Shown: positions 1 to 10,850 of the stretch, piece by piece | How positions within the stretch are numbered: position 1 is the first letter of the stretch | Layout of the letters: the number at the start of each line of letters is the position of its first letter | Assembly (NCBI GenBank): GCA_030737835.1 | Contig: JAUJYN010000035.1 | Location: forward strand, 1,302,917-1,366,916 | Origin: Acorus gramineus | Taxonomy: Eukaryota; Streptophyta; Magnoliopsida; Acorales; Acoraceae | Length of the DNA stretch: 64,000 nucleotides | Direction of reading: 5' to 3' | Program-made: the position numbers and the translations under genes | The notes under the pieces: generated by a model | Databases searched by the model: none | The model's input: the letters and a program-made list of their open reading frames with translations, nothing else | What the model was told of the DNA's origin: nothing

Positions 1-354
1 TATATTTATGTGCGCATGTTAAAACTGATAGGCCTATCTGAAATAGGCATGGGTATGACCCGCTGTCGGGTTGTACCTTATTAGTTAGAGCGCTAGCGAT
101 GTAATCGCCCCGTGCATCCGAGCGATGCACTCATTTGGAATTCAGGAGAATTCATTAGCTTATGGGATTATTTCTATGTGAGAGCAGAGGCAACCCCCTT
201 TGTGTCTGAGCGACGCAACGGTGTGGGAGTACAGTAGTATTCGATATATCGATAAGTGATTATCGAGAGCAGTTGCTTTTCCATTGGGTTCGCTTTGCGA
301 ACATGGAATGTTTACTCCCAATGTCGTCCGTGATGAAGAGGCCCGGGTTGTAGC

Positions 355-640
355 TGTCCTGACAGAGGGCTCCTATCCGTAGGTACCACCGATGCGTTCG
401 GGAGCGTACTGATCATGGGAGTGTACCAGGTAGAGGCTACCCGGGAGAGGGCTAACGAATGATATTGCGAGCGTGGAATCGTTCTCCCCTTCGTTGGATC
501 CGATGTAGGAACTCCCCGGCATTGGGAAAGCTGTCCTGACAGAGGGCTCCCATCCGTAGGTACCACCGATGCGTTCGAAAGGTACTGATCGTGGGAGTAT
601 ACCAGGTAGAGGCTACGCGGGGGAAAGGGCTACCGGTGGA
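355..640 (+). repeat. 177-bp tandem unit inside family-A LTR
   Basis: The block beginning TGTCCTGACAGAGGGCTCC occurs at 355 and again at 532, a 177-bp period. The second copy is incomplete. The same pair with the same period is at 26584 and 26761, and near copies exist in every A LTR of the window, so it belongs to the LTR and not to this locus. The unit lies in the putative LTR intron 2. Confidence 0.8.
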
Positions 641-1287
641 CCAAGGGTGTAGAGCAGTCTAAGTCTCTTCCAAAAGTCCCAAGAGTCTCCCTTCGGGAGT
701 GAGGGTGAGGATGAGGTGAAGACACGTCGCCTCGTGACCCATTCGTTGTTCGTCCGTTTCCATAGTTGTTGGGTCCGGTTGCGTATCGATGTTCAAAGAC
801 ATCGTTGATAGTTATCCCGATGTAGATGATCCAGTAGTGTTGTGTAGACCAGTAATCCCGGGTCTCCTCGACCAACGGTATGGTCTCTCCCCAAAAGTTC
901 CAAGAGTCTCCCTCCGGGAATGAGGGTGAGGGTGAGGTTGGTCGCGCTGCCGCGTGACCCTGTTATCCATGGGTTTCCACCCATGTTTTCCTTGAAAGGA
1001 AAGTGCTTATGTATTGAACTGTTGTATGGTGATTGGTTTCCAGCCACTCACTGAGCTTGTAGCTCACCCCTCGCATACTGTTTCTTTTCTGGGGCAGTGT
1101 TGGGCGTGGAGTTGGAGCTTCCCTATGGCGTGGCCTTATGGGCGTGGAGCGTTCTTCCGGCGGGTGGCGAGTGCGAGGCTGTCAGCAGTCCTAGAGTCAT
1201 GTATGTATTATAAATCGTGCATGTGGCACAGGTTATATTTTCTTTGGTCTAGACTTGGCTCTCACAGGACAGTGATTGTGTATTCGA

Positions 1288-1316
1288 GTCTGTAATAATG
1301 TTTTTGGTTTACAGAC
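1288..1316 (+). other. Conserved hairpin near the 3' end of the LTR
   Basis: GTCTGTAA (1288-1295) and TTACAGAC (1309-1316) form an 8-bp stem about 160 bp before the LTR end. Equivalent hairpins with different stem bases occur in family B (12409-12438), B1 (16376-16406) and B' (33568-33595). The position suits an RNA element near the R/U5 polyadenylation or packaging region; the function is inferred. Confidence 0.6.
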
Positions 1317-1478
1317 ATTGTTTATATATTATGCTTCCGCTTTTCAGTCAGTTATCATTATCCTTGCTTTGCCACCTTGTGTGTTGTTGTTGGAGTCTTT
1401 ATTGACCTCAGGTATTGATAGCTGATATTTTATTATTGCCACGTCTCGGGAACGGCCGCCCTGGGGCGTGACAAAAGT

Positions 1479-1491
1479 TGGTATCAGAGCC
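1479..1491 (+). other. Primer binding site (initiator tRNA-Met), element A1
   Basis: TGGTATCAGAGCC lies 5 nt after the LTR terminus. It is the usual plant LTR-retrotransposon match to the 3' end of initiator methionine tRNA, from which minus-strand DNA synthesis starts. Confidence 0.92.
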
Positions 1492-1587
1492 TGGTCCTGT
1501 CAGAGCCTAAGTCTAGTTGTATAGATGATGAGTCGTAGGATTGTCATCTGAGTACTCTTGTTTTAGAAGTTATCTTAGGTTGCTGAC

Positions 1588-4190
1588 ATGCCTCCTCGCA
1601 TCCGTTGACGTGGACGTGACCCCCCGGACCCACCCTTAAGTTGTCGACTGGGTCGACTGAATAGGGTCAGTTGTTGGATCCCTTGTGGTGGGATTAAGGC
1701 TTGGGTAGGAGATTCCAGCCTAGTAGTATGATAGTGATGAATTGGTTGCAATTTCTAAGGTATGGATTGCGTCTCGATAATGGAGCTTCTTTCCTGTGCA
1801 TCGGTATCGCTGGTAACCATGGAGTTCGCGTGCGGCGCCAGTTTCAAGTGTTGAGGATGTGGCGTATTGCTCATTAAGGGATGATGTCTTCTTCCAGCCT
1901 TCCTACTAAGGATTAAGGGGCCTTGCGGGGTCATCGTTGAGACCCGGGCTAGGGTACTCCGTGTTCCTTGTTTGGTTGTCGGGATATCCTATATCGGGAC
2001 CTCATGGTGCCCTCCCAAGGTTTCTTTTCCCAGTCAAGGAATACCTTTGAAGCATCAAATTGATGATGGATTTTCCTCTCACTTGGAAGGTGCTGTAGCG
2101 AGTGGTGATGCGTACGATCGGGATTGGGTACATCCTATTGCAGCTTGGTGGGCGATTGCTTATGGACTGGGTTCCATAGTGGCATCTGGAGTCGCTTTGA
2201 TATATCATTGTGCGTTGTAGCTGCCCGGTTGAGGCCAGAGACTTGTGGGGTGCTCCGAGATACTATGCTTGTTGGTGCGCCCATATGGCAGAGATAGTGG
2301 GCTTGGGAGGCTACCAGGTAGAGGCCACACCGGGAGAGTGCTACTGGATGATGTCGAGAGCGTGGACTCCCTGTGATGAATCTGCCCATGGAGTGCAGGA
2401 TGCTGGAGTTCCAATGGTTATAGATGAGCGACCTATCTCTGGCGGCATGTGAAGCACAGTTGTGGATACTGTCGCGTTTTGCCCCACATTGGTCACAAAT
2501 GAGGAGACGCGATGCTAACGTTCGTGATGGGACTCAACCGCCTTATCAGATAGATGACGTCGCATAGGCATTGTCGAGGTTCGACGACCCCTTATTGCGT
2601 GTCTTGTGGATTAAGTACGGTTGAGCGGCTTACCAAGCGTGTAAGTGTCATCATGAGCGCCAGCCATGCTCGAGGAGCAGAATCTGGACTTAATTGTTCG
2701 TGGTGTTGTTTTGATCTTCCCGTAAGGGTTGAAGATCAGGTACCCCCTTGCCGTGAATTGATGATCTATTTGACCAGCTCTGGGAGCGAGTGTCTTCTGT
2801 TAGATCAATCTTCGCACAAGGGTACCACAAGTTGGAGATCCGGAAGTTGGACATCCTGTAGATGGCCTTTCGTGACTGTTTCGGGCACTACGAGTTTTAA
2901 GTACTGCCGTCGGGGTTGACGAATGCGCCGGATGCCTTCGTGGATCTCAAAAGTTTTATTGGGCTTCTGTGGACTACTTTGGGGTAGTCTTCATTGAGAT
3001 TGCTGTGGTGCGATGAAAAGGCGATATGGGTGACCTTGTTTCCCCAGGTTTGCATGCCCTCAGGCAAAGTTCGAGAATCATCATCGCGTGGAAAGCGTCA
3101 GTCCATCGAGATTCCTCAGTGGACGTGGGAGTGGGTTATCAGGGATTGTTGCGGACTCGCTAATGTCACGTTAGGGTCACGACGCCATCTAGGTGATCAT
3201 TGACCGACTGACTAAGTCTGCGCTTTCGTCCCTAATCCAACTGATTGAGTCTCTGGACGCCTTGACGTGGGTTTTCACCTTCGCGATTGTTCGTCTTCAT
3301 GGCACTCTAGTCGGCGCTATTTTTGATTGAGACGCGAGGGTAACTTTGAGGTTGTGGCGCAGCCTTGGCAGGCTTTGGCACGAGCCTCCATTTAAGTATA
3401 GCATTTCACCTCCAATGGACAGCCAGACAAAGAGGACGATTCAGACCTTGGAGGACATGCTAAGTGCCTGCGTGCTCGATGATGAGGGCAGTTGGGTGAG
3501 GCACCACCCATTTGTTGGGGTATGCCTGCAAGACGACTGCCATTCGAGCACCTAGATGGATCTGTGAAAGGCACTCTACAGGCGCAGTTTTATACCTCCC
3601 TTGTGTGGGGACGGTTGACGAGCGCCAGTTGGAGGGGCCATAAGTCAGTTGTTTGACCTTGCGGTGGCCAGGTTGGTTCGTGTGTGCATCTGCACCTCCC
3701 AGAACCGACAGAAGGGCTACGCAGGTCATCGTCACCAGGAGCTTACCTTTGGGTTTGGCGACCATGTTTCCTGAAGGTGTCCCAGTTTAAGGGCACCCCT
3801 GTTTCGACGTTCGGGGCAAGCTGAGTTGGCACTTCAATGGGACCGCTTCTCGTCATTGAGTGGATTGGAGAGGTGGCTTGTCATGTAGCCTTTCTCCCAC
3901 AGCTGGCTCATGCCCACGACGTCGTCCTTGTCTCATGGCCGAGGCGTTATGTCCACGATCCTGCTCATGTCATTCTGTTCGACCGCCTCATCCTCGAGTT
4001 GGATTTGTTGTTCGTGGAGCAGTGGATCGAGGTCAAGGACCAACATGAGAAGAGGCTCCACGCTAAGACCGTTCCTTTGATTATAGTGTGTTGGTAGCGC
4101 CAGTCCGGTGCAAAGACCACTTGGGAGCAAAAGGTCTATGCGAGATACTTGCTATATTCGGTCTTCCCTTTGGGTTTCCTTAAATTTCGA
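1588..4190 (+). pseudogene. Decayed Tekay-type gag-pol of element A1
   Basis: The reading frame starts with MPPR, as in B1, but meets a TGA at codon 7 and many later stops and shifts. Recognisable pieces are RT at about 2715-2945 (a degenerate KIDLRSGY region, then YGHYEF and LTNAPDAF), integrase at about 3095-3240 (SIEIPQW; DRLTKSA), the SxxxRTIQTLE catalytic-Glu region near 3420, and a chromodomain remnant (KTTWE) near 4110. RNase H and the integrase zinc finger are missing between about 2950 and 3085, so an internal deletion preceded or accompanied decay. No functional protein can be made from this copy. Confidence 0.85.
1917..2440 (+). repeat. LTR-derived segment embedded in the internal region of A1
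   Basis: The stretch from GGGGCCTTGCGGGG resembles the middle of a family-B LTR (11283-11400: ACCGTGTTCCTTGTTTGG, then the block ending near TTTCTTTTCCC). Its later part (2280-2400) resembles the LTR tandem unit (GGGAG..TACCAGGTAGAGGC..GAGAGCGTGGA). The same arrangement is in the minus-strand element A3 (about 55330-55870), so it was mobilised as part of the internal region. Confidence 0.65.
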
Positions 4191-4202
4191 GGACTAAATT
4201 TC

Positions 4203-4216
4203 CTAAGGGGGAAGAA
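4203..4216 (+). other. Polypurine tract of element A1
   Basis: CTAAGGGGGAAGAA lies directly before the 3' LTR start TGTTATGCC at 4217. It is the plus-strand primer site. It follows the GAGGACTAAATTTCC context typical of Tekay/Del 3' ends. Confidence 0.88.
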
Positions 4217-5420
4217 TGTTATGCCTGTGTCATTTGGAGCCTTATTTTTTTTTATCGGAGTCGCTAAAATTTTGGCTTTTAGCCACCTGCAGGAGTTGGA
4301 GCGCTCTGATTAAAAATTTGGCTACATAATTTTTCTCCTAGAAGTTATGTATTTCTGATTTGGTATTTGGATTTAATTTTGTTAAAATCCAAGATGAAGA
4401 GGTTTAAATATGATTTTATTATGAGATGCTCAGTTTTGAGTTAGCTTTCGTACAAAAGTGGAATTAGATCAACTGGATTCATGTAGTAAAAGTTATGGGT
4501 ATTTTTCCAAGTATACCCCGGGGATGAAAAATTCTGGCAGCAGCCCTGTTCAATGTTTAGCTCTCATTTCGGAATAGCTGGAGGGATTATTTGATCTTGG
4601 CATAAACATGAAAGTTGTAGATAATCTTCTTGGCTTTTCAGTGGACTTCAAATTGTGCAATTTGGAGCTATATTGAGGAAGTTATGGCTGTTCTAGTGAA
4701 GCATGTACAGAATTTCTAGTCAGGGACGAATTGGTCATTTGGATCCCTCTTTTGGATATTTATTTGCCCAAAAATATCTCTCTCTCTCTCCCTCCCACTC
4801 CCCACGTGGGATTCTTTGGGTCTCTCTTTCTCTCTTTTCACTCCCCCCATGTGTTTGTGTTATTCCCTCAAAGAGAAGAAAAGGAGAAGATGAAGGAGGA
4901 AGAGAAAGGTTGTGTAGGTGTTGTTGTTGTTATTGTTATGCCTGTGTCATTTGGAGCCTTATTTTTTGATCAGAGTCGCTAAAATTTTGGCTTTTAGCCA
5001 CCTGCAGGAGTCGGAGCGCTCTGATTGAAAATTTGGCTACATAATTTTTCTCCTAGAAGTTATATATTTCCGATTTGGTATTTGGATTTAATTTTGTTAA
5101 AATCCAAGATGAAGAGGTTTAAATATGATTTTATCATGAGATGCTCAGTTTTGAGTTAGCTTTCGTACAAAAGTTCAATTAGACCAACTGGATACCCTGG
5201 GGATGAAAAATTCTGGCAGCAGCCCTGTTCAATGTTTAGCTCTCATTTCGGAATAGCTGGAGGGATTATTTGATCTTGGCATAAACATGAAAGTTGTAGA
5301 TAATCTTCTTGGCTTTCCAAAGGATTTTGAATTGTGCAATTCAAAGCTATATCGTGGAAGTTATGGCTGTTCTAGTGAAGCACGTCCAGAATTTCTGGTC
5401 AGAAACGATTTGGTCTTGTC

Positions 5421-5437
5421 CCCCCCCCCCCCCCCCA
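5421..5437 (+). repeat. Poly-C run in LTR
   Basis: An uninterrupted cytosine run near the probable LTR transcription start region. Its length is a likely site of sequencing error. Confidence 0.8.
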
Positions 5438-5601
5438 CCAACTCACTTTATCTCCATTTAAAACCCCCTTTTTGTGGAAATCTCTCACTCTCGTCTCTTT
5501 CTCCCTCTCTGTTTTTTGGTTGTGTGTGTGTTGTTAATGGAGGAAAGGATGAAGAAGAAGCTCAAGAAAGAGTGAGAAAGGGTGAGAAAAGGTGAGCATG
5601 T

Positions 5602-5624
5602 GTTGTTGTTGTTGTTGTTGTTGT
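5602..5624 (+). repeat. (TTG)n microsatellite in LTR
   Basis: About eight TTG units follow a donor-like AAGGTGAGC. A shorter TTG run sits at the same LTR position in the host LTR (4918-4930), which is where this copy inserted. Confidence 0.85.
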
Positions 5625-5785
5625 TTCTCTTCTCTCAATCCCCTTCTCAAGCCCTTGCACCCCTGTTTTCTGCCAAGAAGGGCTGGTGGAGAGGCTGAAG
5701 AGATGGTGGTAGTGGTGGTGGTGGTTGAGGTGGTCGCGGGTGTGTCGAGAGCCCCGCATCTCCCCATTTCCCTCCCCCAGTTTTT

Positions 5786-8330
5786 GTAAGGCAGCTCTTT
5801 GTCTTTTAAAGATCTCAGTGAATCTAGTATTTAGAGGCATATTTTTAGGATTATGTCTGCTTATGATTTGATCAGCTATGTGTCTAGATGTTATATATGA
5901 AATTTGGGGTCATTATGATATCTGTGGTGTAAGTTAGAACCAGTTTTGCATGACCTATCCAGATTTGCATATGAATTGACCTGCTTTGGTTCGCGCTTGT
6001 AGAGGAAAAAGTAGGTTCTAATGTCTGCATGGATTATGATCCCAGCATATCATAGAATGTGCATGATTTATTTCATAATCTTTGGAAGTGTATTGGGTGC
6101 TGTGAAGACCAATTAGTAGGGCTGGTTGCAGCAGGTTTAGCAGTTTTGCTTGGTTGAGTGTCAAGGAGTTGGTTGCATGTGTCTTGGGTGATAATATGGA
6201 AGTATCAGGGGTTAGGGTCTTCATGAAGTAAGCTTATATGTGTGATAGGAGGTTCCATAATTTAATTATGGATCATTGGTTGTGTTTTGCAGATCTCGTA
6301 GACCGGACGCGCGGCGATCCGGGTATCGATGAGTGGTTGGATCCAATCCCCCCCCCCCCCGCGGCGATCCGGGTATCGGTGAGTGGTTCGATCCAATCCC
6401 CCCCCTCGGGATGCGCTCAACGCGCGTAGTCGTGCGTCGCGCATCGATGGGGCCCCCTAGCTATACTACTTGTGTAGATAAGTAGTATGGCCATGCTTAA
6501 GTATAATATGTAGATATCTTGCATGCTAGGCTTATATACATGTATTGTATTCATGTATGAATGATTGTGTTGCATGAGCCCCTCTAGTATGGGCATGTAT
6601 TTTTGGTAATGTGTATGGATGTATAGAATATGACATGCCTTAGGTAGTATTGTAATAATACTCCCACCATATTAATTAGAATATCCAGCATGAATAAGTC
6701 CGGGTTAATAACGGGCACCTGCCTAATATTCCCTTGCGATAAGACTCGAGGGCGTGGTGTAGTTGTTGCACCCATGCTAATGGGGCAAAGCTATGACCAG
6801 CTTCATGAGATGATGATCTCTCCCGCCCTCTCCCTCAGAACGAACTCAGTAAGTATATGCGATTTCCTACTCGACTCAAGTTCATTAGGAATATTGACAT
6901 GCACCTATTAGTGCGCGAGATCGCGCTTGACCCTTTCTTTTAAGTTGGTGATATCCAACACATGTTTAAGTTAGGCCTTGTGTGCTTATGTGATTAATGA
7001 CCATGTATGCATGTTGTATGATTTATTATGATGTAAATCCATGTTAGGGAGTATCCCTATAATTATTAGATGATTGTGCATATGGTTCATGCACATAGCT
7101 AGATATAAAATTCTCCTGGATATATTTATATGCGCATGTTAAAAACTGATAGGCCTATCTGGGATAGGCGTGGGTATGACCCGTTGTCGGGTTGTACCTT
7201 ATTAGTTAGAGCGCTAGCGATGTAATCGCCCCATGCATCCGAGCGATGCACTCGTTTGGAATTCAGGAGAATTCATTATCTTATCGGATTGTTAAGCCGG
7301 TAGTTGGGGCGTGACACCCCCCCTGTGTCCGAGCAACGCAACGGTGTGGGAGTACAGTAGTATTCGATATCTCGACAAGTGATTATCGAAAGTAGTTATT
7401 TTTCCGTTGGGTTCGCTTTGCGAACATGGAATGTTTACTCCCAATGTCGTCCGTGTTGAAGAGGGCCAGGTTGTAGCTGTCCTGACAGAGGGCTCCCATT
7501 CGTAGGTACCACCGATGCGTTCGGGAGCGTACTGATCGTGGGAGTGTACCAGGTAGAGGCTACCCGGGAGAGGGTTAACGAATGATATTGCGAGCGTGGA
7601 ATCGTTCTCCCCTTTGTTGGATCTGATGTAGGAACTTTCCGGTGTTGGAAAAGTTGTCCTGACAGAGGGCTCCCATCCGTAGGTACCACCGAGGCGTTCG
7701 GAAGCGTACTGATCGTGGGAGTATACCAGGTAGTGACTACCCGGGGAAAGGGCTACCGGTGGACCAAGGGTGTAGAGCAGTCTAAGTCTCTTCCAAAAGT
7801 CCCAAGAGTCTCCCTCCGGGAGTGAGGGTGAGGATGAGGTGAAGACACGTTGCCTCGTGACCCATTTGTTGTTCGTCCGTTCCCATAGTTGTTGGGTCCG
7901 GTCTCGTATCGATGTTTAAAGACATCGTTGGGCAGTTATCTCGATGTAGATGATCAAGTAGTGTTGCGTAGACCAGTAATCCCGGGTCTCCTCGACCAAT
8001 GGTATGGTCTCTCCCCAAAAGTCCCAAGAGTCTCCCTTCGGGAGTGAGGGTGAGGGTGAGGTTGGTGATCCAGTAGTGTTGTGTGGAACAGTAATCCCGG
8101 GTCTCCTCGACCGACAATATGGTCTCTCCCCAAAAGCCCCAAGAGTCTCCCTCCGGGAGTGAGGGTGAGGGTGAGGTTGGTCGCGCCGCCGCGTGACCCT
8201 GTTATCCATGGGTTTTCACCCATGTTTACCTTGAAAGGAAATTGTTTATGTATTGAACTGTTGTATGGTGATTGGTTTCCAGCCACTCACTGAGCTTGTA
8301 GCTCACCCCTCGCATACTGTTTCTTTTCAG
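5786..8330 (+). other. Intron-like splice architecture in the 4934-8712 LTR
   Basis: Putative intron 1 is 5786-6292 (GTAAGG..TTTTGCAG, 507 nt, AT-rich). The micro-exon 6293-6328 has 36 nt. The next donor reads ATGAGTGG instead of GTGAGTGG, but a 50-bp tandem duplication supplies a second copy with an intact donor. The putative intron 2 ends at 8330 in TTTCTTTTCAG, with a CTCAC branch-like box about 26 nt upstream. Splicing is inferred from conservation across LTR families. Confidence 0.55.
6311..6410 (+). repeat. 50-bp tandem duplication at LTR micro-exon
   Basis: GCGGCGATCCGGGTATCG recurs at 6311 and 6361, each followed by a poly-C run. The duplication repeats the end of the micro-exon and its donor. 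The first copy has a damaged donor and the second an intact one. Confidence 0.85.
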
Positions 8331-8881
8331 GGGCAGTGTTGGGCGTGGAGTTGGAGCTTCCCTTAGGCATGGTGTTATGGGCGTGGAGCGTTCTTCCGGC
8401 GGGTGGCGAGTGCGAGGCTGTCAGCAGTCCTAGAGTCATGTATGTATTATAAATCGTGCATGTGGCACAGGTTATATTTTCTTTGGTCTAGACTTGGCTC
8501 TCACAGGACAGTGATTGTATATTCGAGTCTCTAATAATGTTTTTGGTTTACAGACATTGTTTATATATTATGCTTCCACTTTTCAGTCAGTTATCATTAT
8601 CCTTGCTTTGCCACCTTGTGTGTTGTTGTTGGAGTCTTTATTGACCTCAGGTATTGATAGCTGATATTTTATTATTGCCACGTCTCGGGGACGGCCGCCC
8701 TGGGGCGTGACAGTTATTGTTTCCCCTCTCTCAAGCACCTTTTCATGACCATTCCCCCCCTGATTTGCAGCCAGAGAAAGCTGGTGAGAAGCTCTAGAGG
8801 AGGCGTGCTGGTGGTGGTGGTTGAGGTGGCCGTGGGCGCGTCGAGAGCTCCGCATCTCCCCCTTTCCCTTTCCCTTTTTTG

Positions 8882-8920
8882 ATCTCGTTGGATGGAATGC
8901 GCGAGGTCCCGGGTTGTATG
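8882..8920 (+). other. Micro-exon fused directly to the upstream exon (intron 1 absent)
   Basis: In the A1 3' LTR the pyrimidine-rich exon ending TTTTTTG at 8881 is joined to ATCTCGTTGG. In the other A LTRs these two sequences are separated by a 506-656 nt segment with GT..AG ends. The 39-nt micro-exon keeps its downstream donor GTGAGTGG at 8921. The fusion point is exactly the predicted exon-exon junction. Confidence 0.6.
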
Positions 8921-9854
8921 GTGAGTGGTTCGATCCAATCCCCCCCCCCTCTCGGGATGCACTCGACGCGCGTAGTCGCGCGTCGCGCATCGATGGGGCC
9001 CCCTAGCTATACTAATTGTGTAGATAAGTAGTATGGCCATGCTTAAGCTATAATATGTAGATATCTTGCATGCTAGGTGTTATATATGTGTCACTTTTTA
9101 GCCTGCTGGTAACCGTTGGAGCATTTCTGGCAGTTTTTAAAATTTTTAGGGTTTTCGATCGGAACCGCAAATTTTTAGACTGTTAGCTATCGTCTGAGCT
9201 AGAGGACTCCGATTGAAAATCTAACTGCATATTTGGTGTCCTGGTGCCATTTTAGACCTCTCACGAAAATTTGTTGAATTCTGGCATCGTTTGCAAAAAA
9301 TTTCGCAGTTCCGGGGCGTATCCGGGTTTTTTAAGTCGCGCTCTACTTAAAAGGAATCAAAAAAATATCTAATCACTATTCATTGTCTTCCTCGTCGAGA
9401 TCTCTCTCTCCCCCTCTCCGTTTTTCTTCCTTTCAAGCCCCCTAGACCCCTCAAAATCGAAAACCTAAAGCACGGGAAGTGTAGATCGGGTCCCGATCTA
9501 CACTCCGGTGTTTTCAAATCCCAATTCCGACGAGTTTTGCCTGTCCGTCCGCCCTCTCTTCGTCCCTGATTTGAGCCATCTCGGCGGTGGAGGTAGATCG
9601 GGGCGTGAGAAGGCCTTTGGGAAAGGTTTCGGCGCGCGGAGAGCCACCGGACTTCCCCTCCTCCCCTTGGTAAGCCCCCTTTCCCTCTTTTTCTTGCATA
9701 AATGTATGCTAGGGGGGTGGTTTTGTGGTTGGGAGGCGGTTGGCGGCGGTGGGTGGCCGTCGGAGGGCTGTGGGAGGCGGTCGGAGGCTGTGGTGGTGGT
9801 CGGAGGTGGGTGGTAGAGGAGCTCGGGCTCGGGTAGGATGGCAGGGGGCAGCAG

Positions 9855-10850
9855 CAGCAGGCGCAGCAGGCAGGGCCGCTGGCAGGGCGCGCGCGTGCGT
9901 GCGCGCGGGCGTGCGCGCGGGCGTGCGCTCGGGCTGGCGCTGGGCGTGCCTGGTGCTGGGCGGGCAGGGCTAGTCGGGTGCTAGGTTGGCAGGGCTAGCT
10001 GGGTAGGCTGGGAGCAGGGCACCAGTTTGCTGGGCGCGCGAGCGCGTGCGCGCGGGCGCGCGCGCGGGCGTGCGCTCGGGGGGTGCAGGGGCGCTCGGGC
10101 ATCAGGCGGGCAGTGCCCCGGGCGTGCAGGCGAGCGGTGCTCGGGCCACTCGGCGACGCGCGCAGGCAGGCAACGCGGGCAGCAGCGCGGGCAGGCTGGC
10201 AGGCGCGCTGGGCGCGTGCTGCCAGGCGCGCTGGGCGCGTGTTGCGCGGGCGTGCGCGTGGAAGCTGGGTGAGGGTCCCGGGCGCTGGGCGCTGAGCGCT
10301 GGGCGCTGGGTCGCGGGTGCCGGGTGCTGGGCGCTGGGCGCTGGCGGGCGCAGTCGGGAGCGCAGTCGTGCGCGGGTGCGCGGGTGCGCGCGGAGTGGGT
10401 GCGCGGGTGCGCGCGGGTGCTGGCGCGAGCGGGGGTGTGCGCGGGAGTGCGCGCGGGTGCGCGCGGGCGTGCGCGCGAGCGTGCGCGCGCGCGGCAGGGC
10501 ACCTGGGCACTTCGCCTGGGTGCTGGGCAGGGCGCCTGGGCATGCGCCTGGGCGCGGTGCTAGGGGCCAGTGCGCGCGGTGCTGGGGGCCAGTGCGTGCG
10601 CGTGCTGGGGCGTGCGTGCAGTGCGCGCGGGGGCGCGCTGGGCTGGACGCGCGGTGCGCGCGGGCGCGCGCGAGTGTGCGCGTGCGTGCGGCGGTGCGTC
10701 GGGGCGCGCGGGCCGGCGTGCGACAGTGCGCCGGTGGTGTCCGGGTATGCGGGCTGGGCTCGGCAGTGCGCCTTAGCGCGCGGGCCGAGGCTCGGCTGTG
10801 CGCTCGGGATGCTCGGATACACGTGCGTACGGGCCGTATGTACGTTTATC
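9855..10850. repeat. GC-alternating, CpG-dense low-complexity core of LTR intron 1
   Basis: About 1 kb consists almost wholly of runs such as GCGCGCGGGCGTGCGC. It lacks A/T-rich stop triplets, so open frames of up to about 350 codons exist on both strands; these are compositional. The alternating purine-pyrimidine pattern is Z-DNA-prone. It lies entirely within the predicted intron 9670-10926. Confidence 0.85.

Larger units (their letters stand above)
1..1473 (+). mobile_element. Partial 5' LTR of Ty3/gypsy element A1 (long-LTR family A)
   Basis: This is the 3' part of a family-A LTR; its start lies outside the window. It carries the A-type 177-bp tandem unit, the TGAGC/GCTCA box before a pyrimidine tract, the GGCTCTCACAGGACA block, a terminal hairpin and the family end GGGGCGTGACA. 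It is followed directly by a tRNA primer site, so it is a 5' LTR and not a solo copy. The base change that turns the intron-2 acceptor TTTTCAG into TTTTCTG (position 1090) recurs at 27320, which pairs this LTR with the one ending at 27703. Confidence 0.88.
4934..8712 (+). mobile_element. Solo LTR, family A, inside the A1 3' LTR
   Basis: The copy runs from TGTTATGCC to GGGGCGTGACA (3779 bp). GTTAT flanks it at 4929-4933 and 8713-8717, and the host LTR reads through once the copy is removed. No internal region is present, so the full element was reduced by LTR-LTR recombination. It contains the 177-bp tandem unit (about 7475-7690) and a 115-bp tandem block (about 8007-8180). Confidence 0.93.

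Noticed and set aside
312..566. Open frames with repeated VPTDGSPLSGQL peptides, recurring in all A LTRs
   Set aside because: They come from the 177-bp LTR tandem unit, lie antisense to the element in + copies, and are not held open between copies.
1014..1295. Recurrent 60-93 codon frame beginning near the intron 2 acceptor (MNCCMVIGF type)
   Set aside because: It recurs because the LTR sequence is conserved; its end varies between copies and it crosses the putative acceptor, so coding is unlikely.
5534..5840. His/Thr-rich and Cys-rich open frames
   Set aside because: Products of TTG and GGT microsatellites in the LTR leader.
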